From contig NZ_JAATHJ010000010.1 in NCBI RefSeq assembly GCF_012034335.1, positions 1 through 64,000 of the forward strand: a stretch of DNA of 64,000 nucleotides, written 5' to 3'. Under the pieces are notes generated by a model, which saw nothing but the letters and a program-made list of their open reading frames with translations, searched no databases and was not told the DNA's origin. Both the position numbers and the translations under genes were made by a program. Origin of the DNA: Alkalicoccus luteus. Its GTDB lineage: Bacteria; Bacillota; Bacilli; Bacillales; Salisediminibacteriaceae. Positions 8,223 through 17,387 of the stretch are shown here, piece by piece (the first letter of the stretch is position 1; each line of letters opens with the position of its first letter).

Positions 8223-8651
8223 TTACTTTTTAAAGTGCTCGTCAAAGTAGCTTTCCAGCTTGTTGACGACTTCAATTGGTTCATGACCCTCAATTTCATG
8301 GCGTTCAACCATTGCTTTAATTTCGCCATCCTTCAAAAGTGCAAAAGAAGGGGACGATGGAGCAAATCCCGTGAAATAGGATCTTGCTTTTTCAGTTGCC
8401 TCTTTATCCTGACCTGCAAAGACCGTTACGAAACGATCCGGCTGAACCTCGTAGTTCTTCATATAAGCAGCTGACGGCCGGGCAATTCCCCCGGCACAGC
8501 CGCAGACGGAGTTGACGACTACGAATGTTGTGCCTTCAGCATCAAGTGCTTTCTCAACGTCCTCGGCTGATGTAAGCTGATCATAGCCGGCTTGGTCCAT
8601 ATCCTGACGAGCGGCCTGCACCACATCGTTCATAAACATTTGAAATTCCAT
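8223..8651 (-). CDS. brxB: Bacilliredoxin BrxB (YqiW/YphP family)
   Basis: The 142-residue thioredoxin-fold protein carries the CGC active-site motif in [13 protein letters not shown], the hallmark of bacilliredoxins. These proteins remove bacillithiol from S-bacillithiolated proteins after oxidative stress, in the cytosol. The length fits the family. In B. subtilis the paralogue yqiW (brxB) lies directly beyond bkdB, which matches its place here, so BrxB is chosen over BrxA. AAAGGGTGA lies 6 nt before the ATG, and a terminator follows. Confidence 0.93.
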   Translation of the reverse strand: MEFQMFMNDVVQAARQDMDQAGYDQLTSAEDVEKALDAEGTTFVVVNSVCGCAGGIARPSAAYMKNYEVQPDRFVTVFAGQDKEATEKARSYFTGFAPSSPSFALLKDGEIKAMVERHEIEGHEPIEVVNKLESYFDEHFKK

Positions 8652-8755
8652 GTTGATTCACCCTTTCTGATGAGGATTTCTATTACCATTTTACACGTAT
8701 CACACATAAATGCCAAAGCCTTTGTCATGAAAGCTGCTTTTTTAGGAGGAAGAAT

Positions 8756-9178
8756 ATGAATTATCGTGCTAAATTTGCAGAGGGACTTGGACTTGCAGCA
8801 GACTACTTCATCATTCGGCTGCTGTTCGTTATCCCGATGCTGGCATCGTTATCATTAACAGCTGAGATTTTGTCCGTTTCTCTATTGTTACTGCTTGTCT
8901 ATGGAATTCTGCCGGCAGCCGGCGTGCAATCACTTGGGCAGCTGCTGACGAAAGTCCGGCTCAGCGGCCCTTTCCGCTCTTTTCTGCTGCGAGGGTTTGT
9001 TGCTGCGTGTCTGTGGATTCCAGCACGACTTCTGGCAGAGCTGATGATGGTTATGGACAGCAGAATTACAGAGAGCATCTATTTAGTTTACATAATTGTT
9101 ATTATGGTTTACTTATTGCGTTCCTATCTTTCGTTAAAACCCTCTTTGTTAAGCTGGTCGCTGCTTGTGAAGCGTTAA
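8756..9178 (+). CDS. Small polytopic membrane protein, possibly RDD-like
   Basis: The 140-residue protein has about four hydrophobic segments and a basic C-terminus (SLLVKR). Its N-terminus (AKFAEGLGLAADYFIIRLLFVIPML) resembles the start of RDD-domain membrane proteins, but the full Arg-Asp-Asp pattern is not seen. AGGAGG lies 6 nt before the ATG, and a bidirectional terminator follows. It is convergent with the bkd operon and divergent from brxB. Function unknown. Confidence 0.7.
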   Translation: MNYRAKFAEGLGLAADYFIIRLLFVIPMLASLSLTAEILSVSLLLLLVYGILPAAGVQSLGQLLTKVRLSGPFRSFLLRGFVAACLWIPARLLAELMMVMDSRITESIYLVYIIVIMVYLLRSYLSLKPSLLSWSLLVKR

Positions 9179-9210
9179 TTCCGTTCCTCCTGATAAGCGC
9201 GAATCCCATT

Positions 9211-9237
9211 AAAAAAACCGCACTGGGCGGTTTTTTT
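9211..9237. terminator. Bidirectional terminator between 8756 ORF and bkdB
   Basis: The hairpin AAAACCGC-ACTGG-GCGGTTTT has A and T runs on both sides, and it sits between convergent genes. Confidence 0.88.
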
Positions 9238-9244
9238 GCATTTC

Positions 9245-10504
9245 TTAATAAATTGAGGTTGTTTCATTCATGTTTTCCAGCGTTTTTTTAACTTCCTCCA
9301 TAAACTTCCCGCATATATATCCGTCAAGTACCCGGTGATCGAGGCTCATACACAAATTCACCATATGGCGGATGGCTATCGCATCTTTTTCCACAACGAC
9401 AGGCCGCTTTATGATCGATTCTACTGAAAGAATAGCTGCCTGCGGCGTATTAATAATCGGCTGGGACTGCACTGACCCGAAAGATCCGGTGTTGTTAAGC
9501 GTAAACGTTCCGCCCTGCATATCCTGAGAAGTCAGTTTCCCGCTCCTCACTTTTCCGGCGATATCATTCAGCTCACGTGCAAGCCCCTTTATGTTCTTCT
9601 CATCAGCATTACGGATAACAGGCACATACAGTTCCTCTTCCGTCGCAACTGCCATCGACAGGTGAACGTCTTTATACCGGTAAATCTTGTCTTCTGCCCA
9701 GGCCGCATTAACCTGCGGGTATTTTTTAAGCGCATCGGTAACAGCCTTCATAAAAAATGGCATGAACGTAAGTTTAAAGCCTTCCTGCGCCTGAAATTCC
9801 GCTTTTTTCTGCTCACGCAAGTTCACCATATTTGTTACATCCACTTCTACCATCATCCAGGCATGCGGTGCCGTGTGTTTGGACTGAACCATGTTAGATG
9901 CAATGGCCCGTCTAACTCCTGTTACCGGCACTTCCTCACGGCGGGCATCAGATGAAGGTGGCGCGCTCTCTTGTTTCGGCGCCGATTTTGGAGCAGTCGA
10001 TTCCTCTTGAGCTGGACGGGAAGCCTCTTTCGTTTCAGCCTGAACGCCGTCATCGATCAGTTTTTGAATATCTTTTCGTGTTATTCTTCCGCCCCTGCCT
10101 GACCCTTGCACATTGCTCAGCTCAATTTGATGTTCCTGAGCCAGTCTCATAACAGCGGGAGAATATCTTCCCTGTTGGGAGGTATCTGATTCTGCGGACG
10201 TTGCCGCCTCCTGTTTTGGCTGCTTCTCGCCGGGTCCTGGTGCTTCCGGTTTTGGTTCTCCGCTTCCCTCTGTTTCCATCGTACAAATAACCTGTCCGAC
10301 TTCAACAGTCTGATCCTCTTCTGCAATAAGTTCCGTGATCGTCCCGGTGAAAGAAGAAGGAACCTCGGCATTCACCTTATCTGTCATCACTTCAGCGAGC
10401 GGATCGTATTTGCTTACTTTGTCCCCTGGCTTCACCAGCCACTTTGTAATCGTTCCTTCCGTCACGCTCTCTCCCAGCTGGGGCATTGTAATTTCTGTGG
10501 CCAT
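9245..10504 (-). CDS. bkdB: Branched-chain 2-oxo acid dehydrogenase E2 (dihydrolipoyl acyltransferase)
   Basis: The 419-residue core subunit transfers acyl groups to CoA. In order it has a lipoyl domain (residues 1-77; lipoylated K43 in TDKVNAEVPS), a Pro/Glu/Ala-rich linker, a peripheral subunit-binding domain (RYSPAVMRLAQEHQ...GRGGRITRKDI, about 112-150), a second linker, and a catalytic domain ending in SLDHRVLDG with the catalytic His. It is the last gene of the seven-gene operon ptb-bcd-buk-lpdV-bkdAA-bkdAB-bkdB. GGAGGAGG precedes the ATG. Products feed branched-chain fatty acid synthesis as acyl-CoA primers. Confidence 0.96.
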   Translation of the reverse strand: MATEITMPQLGESVTEGTITKWLVKPGDKVSKYDPLAEVMTDKVNAEVPSSFTGTITELIAEEDQTVEVGQVICTMETEGSGEPKPEAPGPGEKQPKQEAATSAESDTSQQGRYSPAVMRLAQEHQIELSNVQGSGRGGRITRKDIQKLIDDGVQAETKEASRPAQEESTAPKSAPKQESAPPSSDARREEVPVTGVRRAIASNMVQSKHTAPHAWMMVEVDVTNMVNLREQKKAEFQAQEGFKLTFMPFFMKAVTDALKKYPQVNAAWAEDKIYRYKDVHLSMAVATEEELYVPVIRNADEKNIKGLARELNDIAGKVRSGKLTSQDMQGGTFTLNNTGSFGSVQSQPIINTPQAAILSVESIIKRPVVVEKDAIAIRHMVNLCMSLDHRVLDGYICGKFMEEVKKTLENMNETTSIY

Positions 10505-10519
10505 CCGGATTCCTCCTCC

Positions 10520-11503
10520 TTAAAATTCAGCAAGCTCCCGCAGTGCTTCTTCAATTTTATCGGTATTCACCATAAACTTCTTTTCTAGCGGCGGATTATA
10601 CGGCATAGCCGGCACATCCGGACCCGCGAGCCGCTGAACAGGGGCATCCAGATCGAAAAGACAGTGTTCTGCAATGACAGCTGCCACTTCACTCATTATG
10701 CTGCCTTCTTTATTATCTTCTGTCACAAGAAGCACTTTTCCCGTCTTTGAAGCTGCTTCTGTAATCGCTTCTTTATCAAGCGGATAGACGGTGCGGAGAT
10801 CGAGAATATGTGCTTCTATGCCATCTTCTGCAGCCTGTTCTGCGGCCTGCTTGGCGAAGTGCGTGCAAAGTCCGTATGTGATAATGGTTAAATCGCTTCC
10901 CTCACGTACAACAGCAGCTTCACCGATTGGGACCGTATAGTCTTCATCAGGTACTTCTTCTTTCAGAAGCCGATATGCCCGCTTATGTTCAAAAAACAGA
11001 ACCGGATCATTGGAACGGATTGCTGCTTTTAGTAACCCTTTCGCGTCATATGGATTCGATGGAATCACAATTTTCAGTCCGGGTGTGCCGGCAAAAAGCG
11101 ATTCCACAGACTGTGAATGATAAAGAGCACCATGTACACCCCCGCCGAACGGTGCACGAATCGTGATCGGGCATGTCCAGTCGTTATTAGAGCGATAGCG
11201 GATTTTTGCAGCTTCGGATACTATCTGATTGACAGCCGGCATAATAAAATCAGCAAACTGCATTTCAGCTATCGGACGCATACCAGCCATAGCCGCTCCA
11301 ATTCCGACACCTGCAATAGCCGACTCCGCAAGCGGAGTATCGATCACCCGCTCTTCTCCGAAAGCATTGTACAGTCCATCAGTAGCTCGAAACACTCCCC
11401 CGCGTTTTCCTACGTCCTCTCCAAGAACAAAGACGTTCTCATCTCGCTCCATTTCTTCGCGCATAGCAGCCGTAACAGCTTCAATATATGTTCTTACCGG
11501 CAT
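10520..11503 (-). CDS. bkdAB: Branched-chain 2-oxo acid dehydrogenase E1 beta
   Basis: The 327-residue transketolase-like E1 beta subunit has GEDVGKRGGVFRAT near the N-terminus and the E1 beta pattern PLAESAIAGVGIGAAMAGMRPIAEMQFADF. With BkdAA it decarboxylates the keto acids of Leu, Ile and Val using thiamine diphosphate and acylates the E2 lipoyl group. Its ATG follows the TAA stop of bkdAA directly, with the ribosome site GGGGAAC inside the end of bkdAA, so translation is coupled. Confidence 0.96.
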   Translation of the reverse strand: MPVRTYIEAVTAAMREEMERDENVFVLGEDVGKRGGVFRATDGLYNAFGEERVIDTPLAESAIAGVGIGAAMAGMRPIAEMQFADFIMPAVNQIVSEAAKIRYRSNNDWTCPITIRAPFGGGVHGALYHSQSVESLFAGTPGLKIVIPSNPYDAKGLLKAAIRSNDPVLFFEHKRAYRLLKEEVPDEDYTVPIGEAAVVREGSDLTIITYGLCTHFAKQAAEQAAEDGIEAHILDLRTVYPLDKEAITEAASKTGKVLLVTEDNKEGSIMSEVAAVIAEHCLFDLDAPVQRLAGPDVPAMPYNPPLEKKFMVNTDKIEEALRELAEF

Positions 11504-12502
11504 TTAGTTCCCCTCCTCATAGACAAAATCCATAAGCGTATCCGTATCCGGATAAGCTGCCTGCTCCGCATAATCTGTTGCTTCATCGATTTCCCGGCGA
11601 AGTCTGGCGCGGATCTCATCCTCTTTTTCCTGATCCAGAATTCCCGCTCCTCGCAAGTATTCTCCAAACGTATGAATGGAATCAATCTTTTTCGCAGCTT
11701 CCACTTCATCACGGGAACGGTACGTGCTGTCATCATCGTCACTCGAGTGCGGGGTCAGCCGGTACGATACTGTTTCGATTAACGAAGGTCCGGTTCCATC
11801 TGCAGCGCGGCTTCTCGCTGCCTTTACTGCCTTGTATACAGCAAGAGGGTCGTTCCCATCTACAGATTCGCCGTGAATGCCGTAGCCAGCTGCACGGTCC
11901 GCAACGCTCTCAATGTTTAACTGCTTATCCAGCGGAACTGAAATTGCATATTTATTGTTTTCACACATGAAAATAACAGGAAGATCATGCACGCTTGCGA
12001 AGTTAATCCCTTCATGAAAGTCTCCCTGATTGGAGGAACCTTCTCCGAATGTGGTAAATGCCACAGAATCTTCTCTTTTCATTTTCGCTTTTAATGCAAA
12101 GCCTACCGCGTGAGGCACCTGCGTTGTCACAGGTGAAGACCCGGTTACGATGTTTTTGTCCCGGTAGCCGAAGTGACCCGGCATCTGACGGCCTCCGGAG
12201 TTCGGATCTTCTGCTTTAGCGAATGCTGAGAGCATCAGGTCACGTGGTGTCATACCAAAGTGAAGCACAACCCCCATATCACGGTAATACGGCAGTGCAA
12301 AGTCAATGGAAGGTTCCAAAGCCATAGCAGCCCCAACCTGAGCAGCTTCCTGGCCTTGACAGGATATAACAAACGGAATTTTACCTGCCCGGTTTAAAAG
12401 CCACATCCGCTCATCGATCATGCGGGCCTGAAGCATAGTTTCATACATGTTCAGTACATCTGCATCTGTCAGTCCTAGCGCTTCATGTCTGTTTTCTGCC
12501 AC
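11504..12502 (-). CDS. bkdAA: Branched-chain 2-oxo acid dehydrogenase E1 alpha
   Basis: The 332-residue thiamine-diphosphate subunit shows the GDG-type cofactor segment as FGEGSSNQGDFHEGINFAS...CENNKYAIS and the phosphorylation-loop-like YRLTPHSSDDDDSTYRS. The ORF is open to 12652, but AGGAGG stands 8 nt before a GTG at 12502, giving a start (MAENRHEALGL) that matches B. subtilis BkdAA, so GTG is chosen. The longer frame would overlap lpdV by over 100 nt. It acts with BkdAB as E1. Confidence 0.95.
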   Translation of the reverse strand: MAENRHEALGLTDADVLNMYETMLQARMIDERMWLLNRAGKIPFVISCQGQEAAQVGAAMALEPSIDFALPYYRDMGVVLHFGMTPRDLMLSAFAKAEDPNSGGRQMPGHFGYRDKNIVTGSSPVTTQVPHAVGFALKAKMKREDSVAFTTFGEGSSNQGDFHEGINFASVHDLPVIFMCENNKYAISVPLDKQLNIESVADRAAGYGIHGESVDGNDPLAVYKAVKAARSRAADGTGPSLIETVSYRLTPHSSDDDDSTYRSRDEVEAAKKIDSIHTFGEYLRGAGILDQEKEDEIRARLRREIDEATDYAEQAAYPDTDTLMDFVYEEGN

Positions 12503-12530
12503 TTGTATGACCTCCTCTTGTTTGTTCCGA

Positions 12531-13955
12531 TCACCCATGGATCTGCTTCCCTTCAACAGCCAGTGCTGCTTCTCCAACCGCTTCCGAAAGACTAGGATGC
12601 GGATGAATGACGGCGCCAACTTCCCACGACGCTGCATCCAGCAGCTTGGCAAGCGCTGCTTCTGAAATCATATCCGTTACGTGCGGTCCGATCATATGCA
12701 CGCCCAGCAAATCGTCTGTTTTTTTATCTGATACAAATTTTACAAATCCCTCTGAGTCTCCATGAACGAGCGCCTTGCCTATTGATGAGAAAGGAAACTT
12801 GCCAATTTTCACCTCAAAGCCCGCTCCTTTAGCCTGCTCTTCTGTCATTCCGACAGCTGCTGCTTCCGGGTATGAATACGTGCAGCGCGGTGTCGTATCC
12901 GGGTCAACACCGTGTGCTTCTGCTCCGGCAAGATGATTGACCGCCGCGATGCCTTCATGCGAAGCAACGTGAGCCAGCTGCATGCCGCCGATACAGTCAC
13001 CGATCGCATAAATGTGGGATTCTTTTGTCTGGTAGTGTTTGTTCACTTTAATCGTTCCGTTTTCCACCACAATATCCGTATTCTCTACGCCAATATTCTG
13101 AATGCTTGCTTCCCGGCCTACAGAAACAAGCAGCTTTTCGGAAGTAACAGAGTTCTCTTCACCGTCGTGCTCGAAGCTCGCTGTAACGCCATCATCGCTT
13201 ATTTGCACACTTTCCGGCTTTACAGCTGCATTCGTATAAATCGTAACGCCTCGCTTCTCAAGAGCTTTCTTCATTTCTTTTGAAACATCGAGGTCTTCAG
13301 TCGGGAGAATTCTGTCCGCATACTCAATTACAGTAACGTCCGTTCCGAAATCTACAAACATAGAAGCCCACTCAACTCCGATGACTCCGCCTCCAACAAT
13401 CGTTATTGAAGCCGGAAGCGAGCTTAGCTTAAGTGCTCCGTTTGATGAGATGACATTCGTTTCATCAAGTTTCAAACCTGGAAGCGTCCTAGGCCTGCTG
13501 CCCGTAGCAATGATGACGTTTGCAGGAATCAGCATGTCATTTTCCCGCTCATCTTCGTATTCGACCGAGATAGTGCCTGGTGTTGGAGAGAAGATGGAAG
13601 GACCCAAAATACGGCCAAACCCTTTATAAACGTCGATTTTCCCTTTTTTCATGAGTCCCTGTACGCCTTGGTGCAGCTTCGAGACAATACCGTCTTTTCG
13701 CTTCATGACAGCTGAAAAATCGAGCGAGCTGCCTTCCGTTTTCACGCCAAATTCTTCAGACTGCTTCACCGTCTTATATACCTCTGCACTTCGTAAAAGT
13801 GCTTTACTGGGAATACATCCACGGTGCAGGCAGGTTCCTCCAAGCTCAGAAGCCTCTACTACTGCTGTCGTAAGTCCAAGCTGAGCAGCGCGGATCGCAG
13901 CAACGTATCCGCCTGTACCAGCTCCTAATATGACCAGATCATATTTTTCAGCCAT
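12531..13955 (-). CDS. lpdV: Dihydrolipoyl dehydrogenase (E3) of the branched-chain complex
   Basis: The 474-residue FAD disulfide oxidoreductase reoxidises dihydrolipoamide with NAD. It has an N-terminal FAD Rossmann motif (GAGTGGYVAA), the redox disulfide C42/C47 in GGTCLHRGCIPSKA, a second dinucleotide fold (GGGVIGVEWA), ATGSRPR, and a C-terminal dimer domain with the catalytic HPHPSLSE. The LHRGC variant rather than LNVGC resembles LpdV. AAGGAGAG precedes the ATG. Confidence 0.96.
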   Translation of the reverse strand: MAEKYDLVILGAGTGGYVAAIRAAQLGLTTAVVEASELGGTCLHRGCIPSKALLRSAEVYKTVKQSEEFGVKTEGSSLDFSAVMKRKDGIVSKLHQGVQGLMKKGKIDVYKGFGRILGPSIFSPTPGTISVEYEDERENDMLIPANVIIATGSRPRTLPGLKLDETNVISSNGALKLSSLPASITIVGGGVIGVEWASMFVDFGTDVTVIEYADRILPTEDLDVSKEMKKALEKRGVTIYTNAAVKPESVQISDDGVTASFEHDGEENSVTSEKLLVSVGREASIQNIGVENTDIVVENGTIKVNKHYQTKESHIYAIGDCIGGMQLAHVASHEGIAAVNHLAGAEAHGVDPDTTPRCTYSYPEAAAVGMTEEQAKGAGFEVKIGKFPFSSIGKALVHGDSEGFVKFVSDKKTDDLLGVHMIGPHVTDMISEAALAKLLDAASWEVGAVIHPHPSLSEAVGEAALAVEGKQIHG

Positions 13956-13970
13956 ACGATTCTCTCCTTT

Positions 13971-15065
13971 TTATGATTCCACTGAAGGAATGTGATAGGT
14001 TTTTGCTTTTTCCTGACCTCGCAGCACCCGCAGAGCACCTGCCGTAAGTGCCTCAAGCTCATTTTCACCAGGATAAACGAGCACATCTCCAATCCATTCT
14101 ACACGTGTCTGTATTTTTTGTACAAATTCCTTTCCGAATGCCAGTCCGCCAGTTAGGACAATTGCATCGACCCTTCCTTCAAGAACGGCAGCTGCTGCCC
14201 CGATTTCCTTTGCGACCTGATAGGCCATCGCTTCGTAGACCAGCTCAGCTTTGTCATCACCTTTCGCAATCCTGTTTTCTACTTCAACTGCATCGTTTGT
14301 TCCAAGATGTCCTACAAGCCCACCCTGTCCTACAATTTTTTTCATGATTTCCGAGGAAAAGTGATCTCCCGAAAAGCATAGAGATACGAGATCGCCGGCC
14401 GGCACCGTTCCGGCACGTTCGGGCGAAAAGGGTCCTTCACCGTGCAAACCATTATTTACATCGATTACTCTGCCGTATCGATGAGCGCCTACGGTGATAC
14501 CGCCGCCCATGTGCGTGATGATCAGCCGGAGATCTTCATAGTCACGGTTCATATCAACAGCTGTTTTACGGGCCACCGCTTTTTGATTTAACGCATGAAA
14601 AATACTTTTTCGTTCAAAGTCTGCAAAGCCCGATACTCTGGCTAATTCGTGCATTTCGTCCACGACGACAGGGTCTACGATATAAGACGCAATATTCAGC
14701 TGCCGGGCAATTTCCCAGGCGATAATGCCGCCCAGGTTGGAGGCGTGCTGTCCGGCATATCCTTCTTTTAAATCGTGAAGCATGTCTTTATTAACCTCGT
14801 AAGTACCGCCTTCGATCGGACGAAGCAGACCGCCGCGGCCTACCACTGCTGACAGCCTGGATAAATTAATTCCTGCTTCATCCAGCGTTTTAAGTATCAT
14901 ATCTTTACGATAGGTGTATTGCTCAATGATGGAATGATAATCCTCGAGTTCTGTCCTGTCGTGGCGGATTGTATGCTCGAGCAGCTCCGATTCGTTTTCA
15001 AATACGCCTATCTTCGTTGATGTCGATCCCGGATTTATAGCCAGAATCCGATGGTAGTGTTCCAT
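13971..15065 (-). CDS. buk: Butyrate kinase (branched-chain acyl kinase)
   Basis: The 364-residue acetokinase-family enzyme opens with [16 protein letters not shown] (ATP and substrate loop) and has [35 protein letters not shown], the family's second signature. It makes ATP from acyl phosphates formed by Ptb. GGAGGGAC precedes the ATG. Gene order ptb-bcd-buk is that of B. subtilis. Confidence 0.95.
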   Translation of the reverse strand: MEHYHRILAINPGSTSTKIGVFENESELLEHTIRHDRTELEDYHSIIEQYTYRKDMILKTLDEAGINLSRLSAVVGRGGLLRPIEGGTYEVNKDMLHDLKEGYAGQHASNLGGIIAWEIARQLNIASYIVDPVVVDEMHELARVSGFADFERKSIFHALNQKAVARKTAVDMNRDYEDLRLIITHMGGGITVGAHRYGRVIDVNNGLHGEGPFSPERAGTVPAGDLVSLCFSGDHFSSEIMKKIVGQGGLVGHLGTNDAVEVENRIAKGDDKAELVYEAMAYQVAKEIGAAAAVLEGRVDAIVLTGGLAFGKEFVQKIQTRVEWIGDVLVYPGENELEALTAGALRVLRGQEKAKTYHIPSVES

Positions 15066-15079
15066 GATGTCCCTCCAGA

Positions 15080-16177
15080 TTATCTGCCGCGAGATAAAAT
15101 ATTCATGCCATTTTGCAAGAATTGTCTGCGCGATTTCCTCATTGTTGCAATCCGCTCCTCTGCAAGCCTGTTAGCAGCTGCATATGTTGGGATGTCATCC
15201 CGTTCTGATATGGCAAATATTTTTTCAATACTGTCATAAATCGTTTCAACTTTTTTCATCGCACGATCCCTGTTATAGCCCAGCAGCTCGTCTGCCACAT
15301 TTATGACTCCGCCCGAGTTAATCACGTAGTCCGGTGCATAAACGATTCCTTTCTCCTGAAGGAGATCCCCGTGGCGGTTTTCCAGCAGCTGATTGTTTGC
15401 AGCTCCGGCAATGACACCGGCTTTCAAGCGGGAAAGCGTATCATCATTAATCGTAGCTCCGAGCGCACACGGTGAATAAATATCCGCGTCTACATCATAA
15501 ATATCATTCACATCTACTGCAGTCGCTCCAAATTCCTGAACTGCGCGCTGTACAGAATCCTGGTTTATATCCGTTACGATCAGGGACGCACCTTCTTCAT
15601 GCAGATATCGGCACATATTATAGGCCACGTTGCCTATGCCCTGAACAGCAACCGTTTTACCTTTTAATGAATCCGTTCCAAAAGCTTTTTTTGCAGCTGC
15701 TTTCATCCCGACATATACACCATATGCCGTTACTGGTGACGGATTTCCCGATGAACCAAACGCAGGAGAAACCCCTGTCACATAATCGGTTTCCGAATAA
15801 ACAAGATCCATATCCTCCACTGTTGTGCCGACGTCCTCTGCCGTAATATACCTGCCGTTCAGTCCCTGGATAAATCGGCCGAAAGCCCGGAACATCGCTT
15901 CATTTTTATCTTTTTTTGGATCTCCGATAATGACTGTCTTACCACCGCCAAGGTTCAGGCCGGCTGCTGCATTTTTGTATGTCATTCCTTTTGCAAGTCG
16001 CAGCGCATCTTCAAACGCAGCTTCTTCCGTTGCGTACGTCCACATTCTCGTACCGCCAAGCGCCGGGCCGAGAGTTGTATCATGAATTGCAATAATAGCT
16101 TTCAGACCAGACTCTTTGTCCTGACAAACGACAACCTGCTCATAATCGTATTCTTCCATGTAAGTAAATAGCTTCAT
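15080..16177 (-). CDS. bcd: Leucine (branched-chain amino acid) dehydrogenase
   Basis: The 365-residue NAD-dependent Glu/Leu/Phe/Val dehydrogenase deaminates Leu, Ile and Val to their keto acids, the substrates of the downstream complex. It has the substrate-binding Gly-rich loop with catalytic Lys ([14 protein letters not shown]) and the NAD Rossmann motif [28 protein letters not shown] precedes the ATG. It lies between ptb and buk. Confidence 0.96.
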   Translation of the reverse strand: MKLFTYMEEYDYEQVVVCQDKESGLKAIIAIHDTTLGPALGGTRMWTYATEEAAFEDALRLAKGMTYKNAAAGLNLGGGKTVIIGDPKKDKNEAMFRAFGRFIQGLNGRYITAEDVGTTVEDMDLVYSETDYVTGVSPAFGSSGNPSPVTAYGVYVGMKAAAKKAFGTDSLKGKTVAVQGIGNVAYNMCRYLHEEGASLIVTDINQDSVQRAVQEFGATAVDVNDIYDVDADIYSPCALGATINDDTLSRLKAGVIAGAANNQLLENRHGDLLQEKGIVYAPDYVINSGGVINVADELLGYNRDRAMKKVETIYDSIEKIFAISERDDIPTYAAANRLAEERIATMRKSRRQFLQNGMNILSRGR

Positions 16178-16192
16178 TCGTAACGCCCCCTG

Positions 16193-17095
16193 TTATTTTT
16201 GAATCGTACTGACCGCCATTAAAAGAGAAAGCAGGCGGCTTTCAGCTGTGTCAGATCTGGAAGTTAACACGATCGGCGCTCTCGCTCCTACGATCATGCC
16301 GCCAACTGTCGCATTTCCGAACAGCGTCATCGATTTATATAATGTATTGCCGGTTTCAATATTCGGTGCAATTAACAAATCTGCTTGCCCGGCTACTTCC
16401 GTATCCAGACCTTTCTGATGGGCTGCTTTAGCAGAAACCGCCACATCAAGGGCAAGCGGCCCGTCCACAACACAGTCTGCCAGTTGACCACGTCTGTTCA
16501 TTTGCGTTAATACCGCTGCATCGACTGCTGCCGGCATTGCAGGATTGACTGTTTCCACTGCCGCAAGCAGGGCTGTTTTAGGAAGCTTCATCCCCATAGC
16601 TGAAAGCGCCGCGACAGCATTTTCTATAATCCCTTGTTTTTGAGTCAAATCAGGGGCTATATTCATGGCTGCATCAGATAAAAAAAGCATCTTCTCCTGT
16701 TCCCGAAATTGAAATCCGGCAAGATGTGACAACAGTCTTCCCGTTCGCAGCCCTTTTTCCTTATGCAGCACTGCTTTTAACAGCTTCGACGTCGGGGTCA
16801 TCCCCTTCATCAGCACGTCAGCCTGACCTTTATGAACGAGCATCACTGCTTTTTCAGCCGATTCTGATTCATCAGCAGCGTCCGAAAACGAAAATTGATC
16901 GGATTGTTGAACTCCGGCTTCTTTCATGGCGTCTGTCATCTCTGTCAGAGGTCCAATGAAATGAAAAAAGGCTGTGCCCCGCTCAGCAGCAAGACTGCAC
17001 GCTGTGAAGATAGATGATTCAACAGCGTGTGCCACTGCTACTGTCACTTGTTCAGATTTACTATGTACCATTTGCGTTAGATCGGTTACTTTCAT
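16193..17095 (-). CDS. ptb: Phosphate butyryltransferase
   Basis: The 300-residue PTA/PTB-family protein interconverts acyl-CoA and acyl phosphate. A typical C-terminal stretch is ADLLIAPNIETGNTLYKSMTLFGNATVGGMIVGARAPIVLTSRSD. It is the first gene of the bkd operon. AAAGGCGG lies 8 nt before the ATG. Together with Buk it conserves ATP from branched-chain acyl-CoA. Confidence 0.95.
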   Translation of the reverse strand: MKVTDLTQMVHSKSEQVTVAVAHAVESSIFTACSLAAERGTAFFHFIGPLTEMTDAMKEAGVQQSDQFSFSDAADESESAEKAVMLVHKGQADVLMKGMTPTSKLLKAVLHKEKGLRTGRLLSHLAGFQFREQEKMLFLSDAAMNIAPDLTQKQGIIENAVAALSAMGMKLPKTALLAAVETVNPAMPAAVDAAVLTQMNRRGQLADCVVDGPLALDVAVSAKAAHQKGLDTEVAGQADLLIAPNIETGNTLYKSMTLFGNATVGGMIVGARAPIVLTSRSDTAESRLLSLLMAVSTIQK

Positions 17096-17127
17096 TCGTT
17101 CACCGCCTTTACACCCATTCTAAAAAA

Positions 17128-17202
17128 AGTATACCAGATCCCTTCCACCTCATCCCACCTAAAAACGCGCAATATTTTTCACACTACGAAAAATATTGCG
17201 CG
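17128..17202 (-). promoter_or_regulatory. Putative ptb operon control region: extended -10 and a 15-bp inverted repeat
   Basis: On the minus strand TGGTATACT, an extended -10 match, lies about 33-41 nt before ptb. About 33 bp further upstream is a perfect inverted repeat at 17166-17202 with arms CGCGCAATATTTTTC / GAAAAATATTGCGCG and a 7-nt spacer. The placement suits an activator or repressor site, or a hairpin in a longer leader. A sigma-54 promoter would be expected next to bkdR, but no good -24/-12 match was found. Roles are inferred. Confidence 0.35.
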
Positions 17203-17387
17203 CATTTTATTGCAAAAAGCAATTCTTAAATCCGCTTTTACGGTTACTTACATCAATCATGTGTCACTGTATGAGGGTACCTTGTCATGATTCTGATGGA
17301 TTTTCGGACCTTTTTACCTGGGTGACTAGCAAGTGCAGCTTCCTGCTTAAGCGGAGGGGCAAACTTTTAACCCCGAAAAAGTCTATG

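Noticed and set aside
8057-8329. 90-aa minus-strand ORF
   Set aside because: It overlaps the C-terminal end of brxB in another frame and its terminator; no homology or ribosome site.
17355-17387. Sigma-54 promoter for ptb
   Set aside because: The only GG-N10-GC arrangement has a poor -24 half (GGGTTA instead of TGGCAC), so it was not called as a feature.
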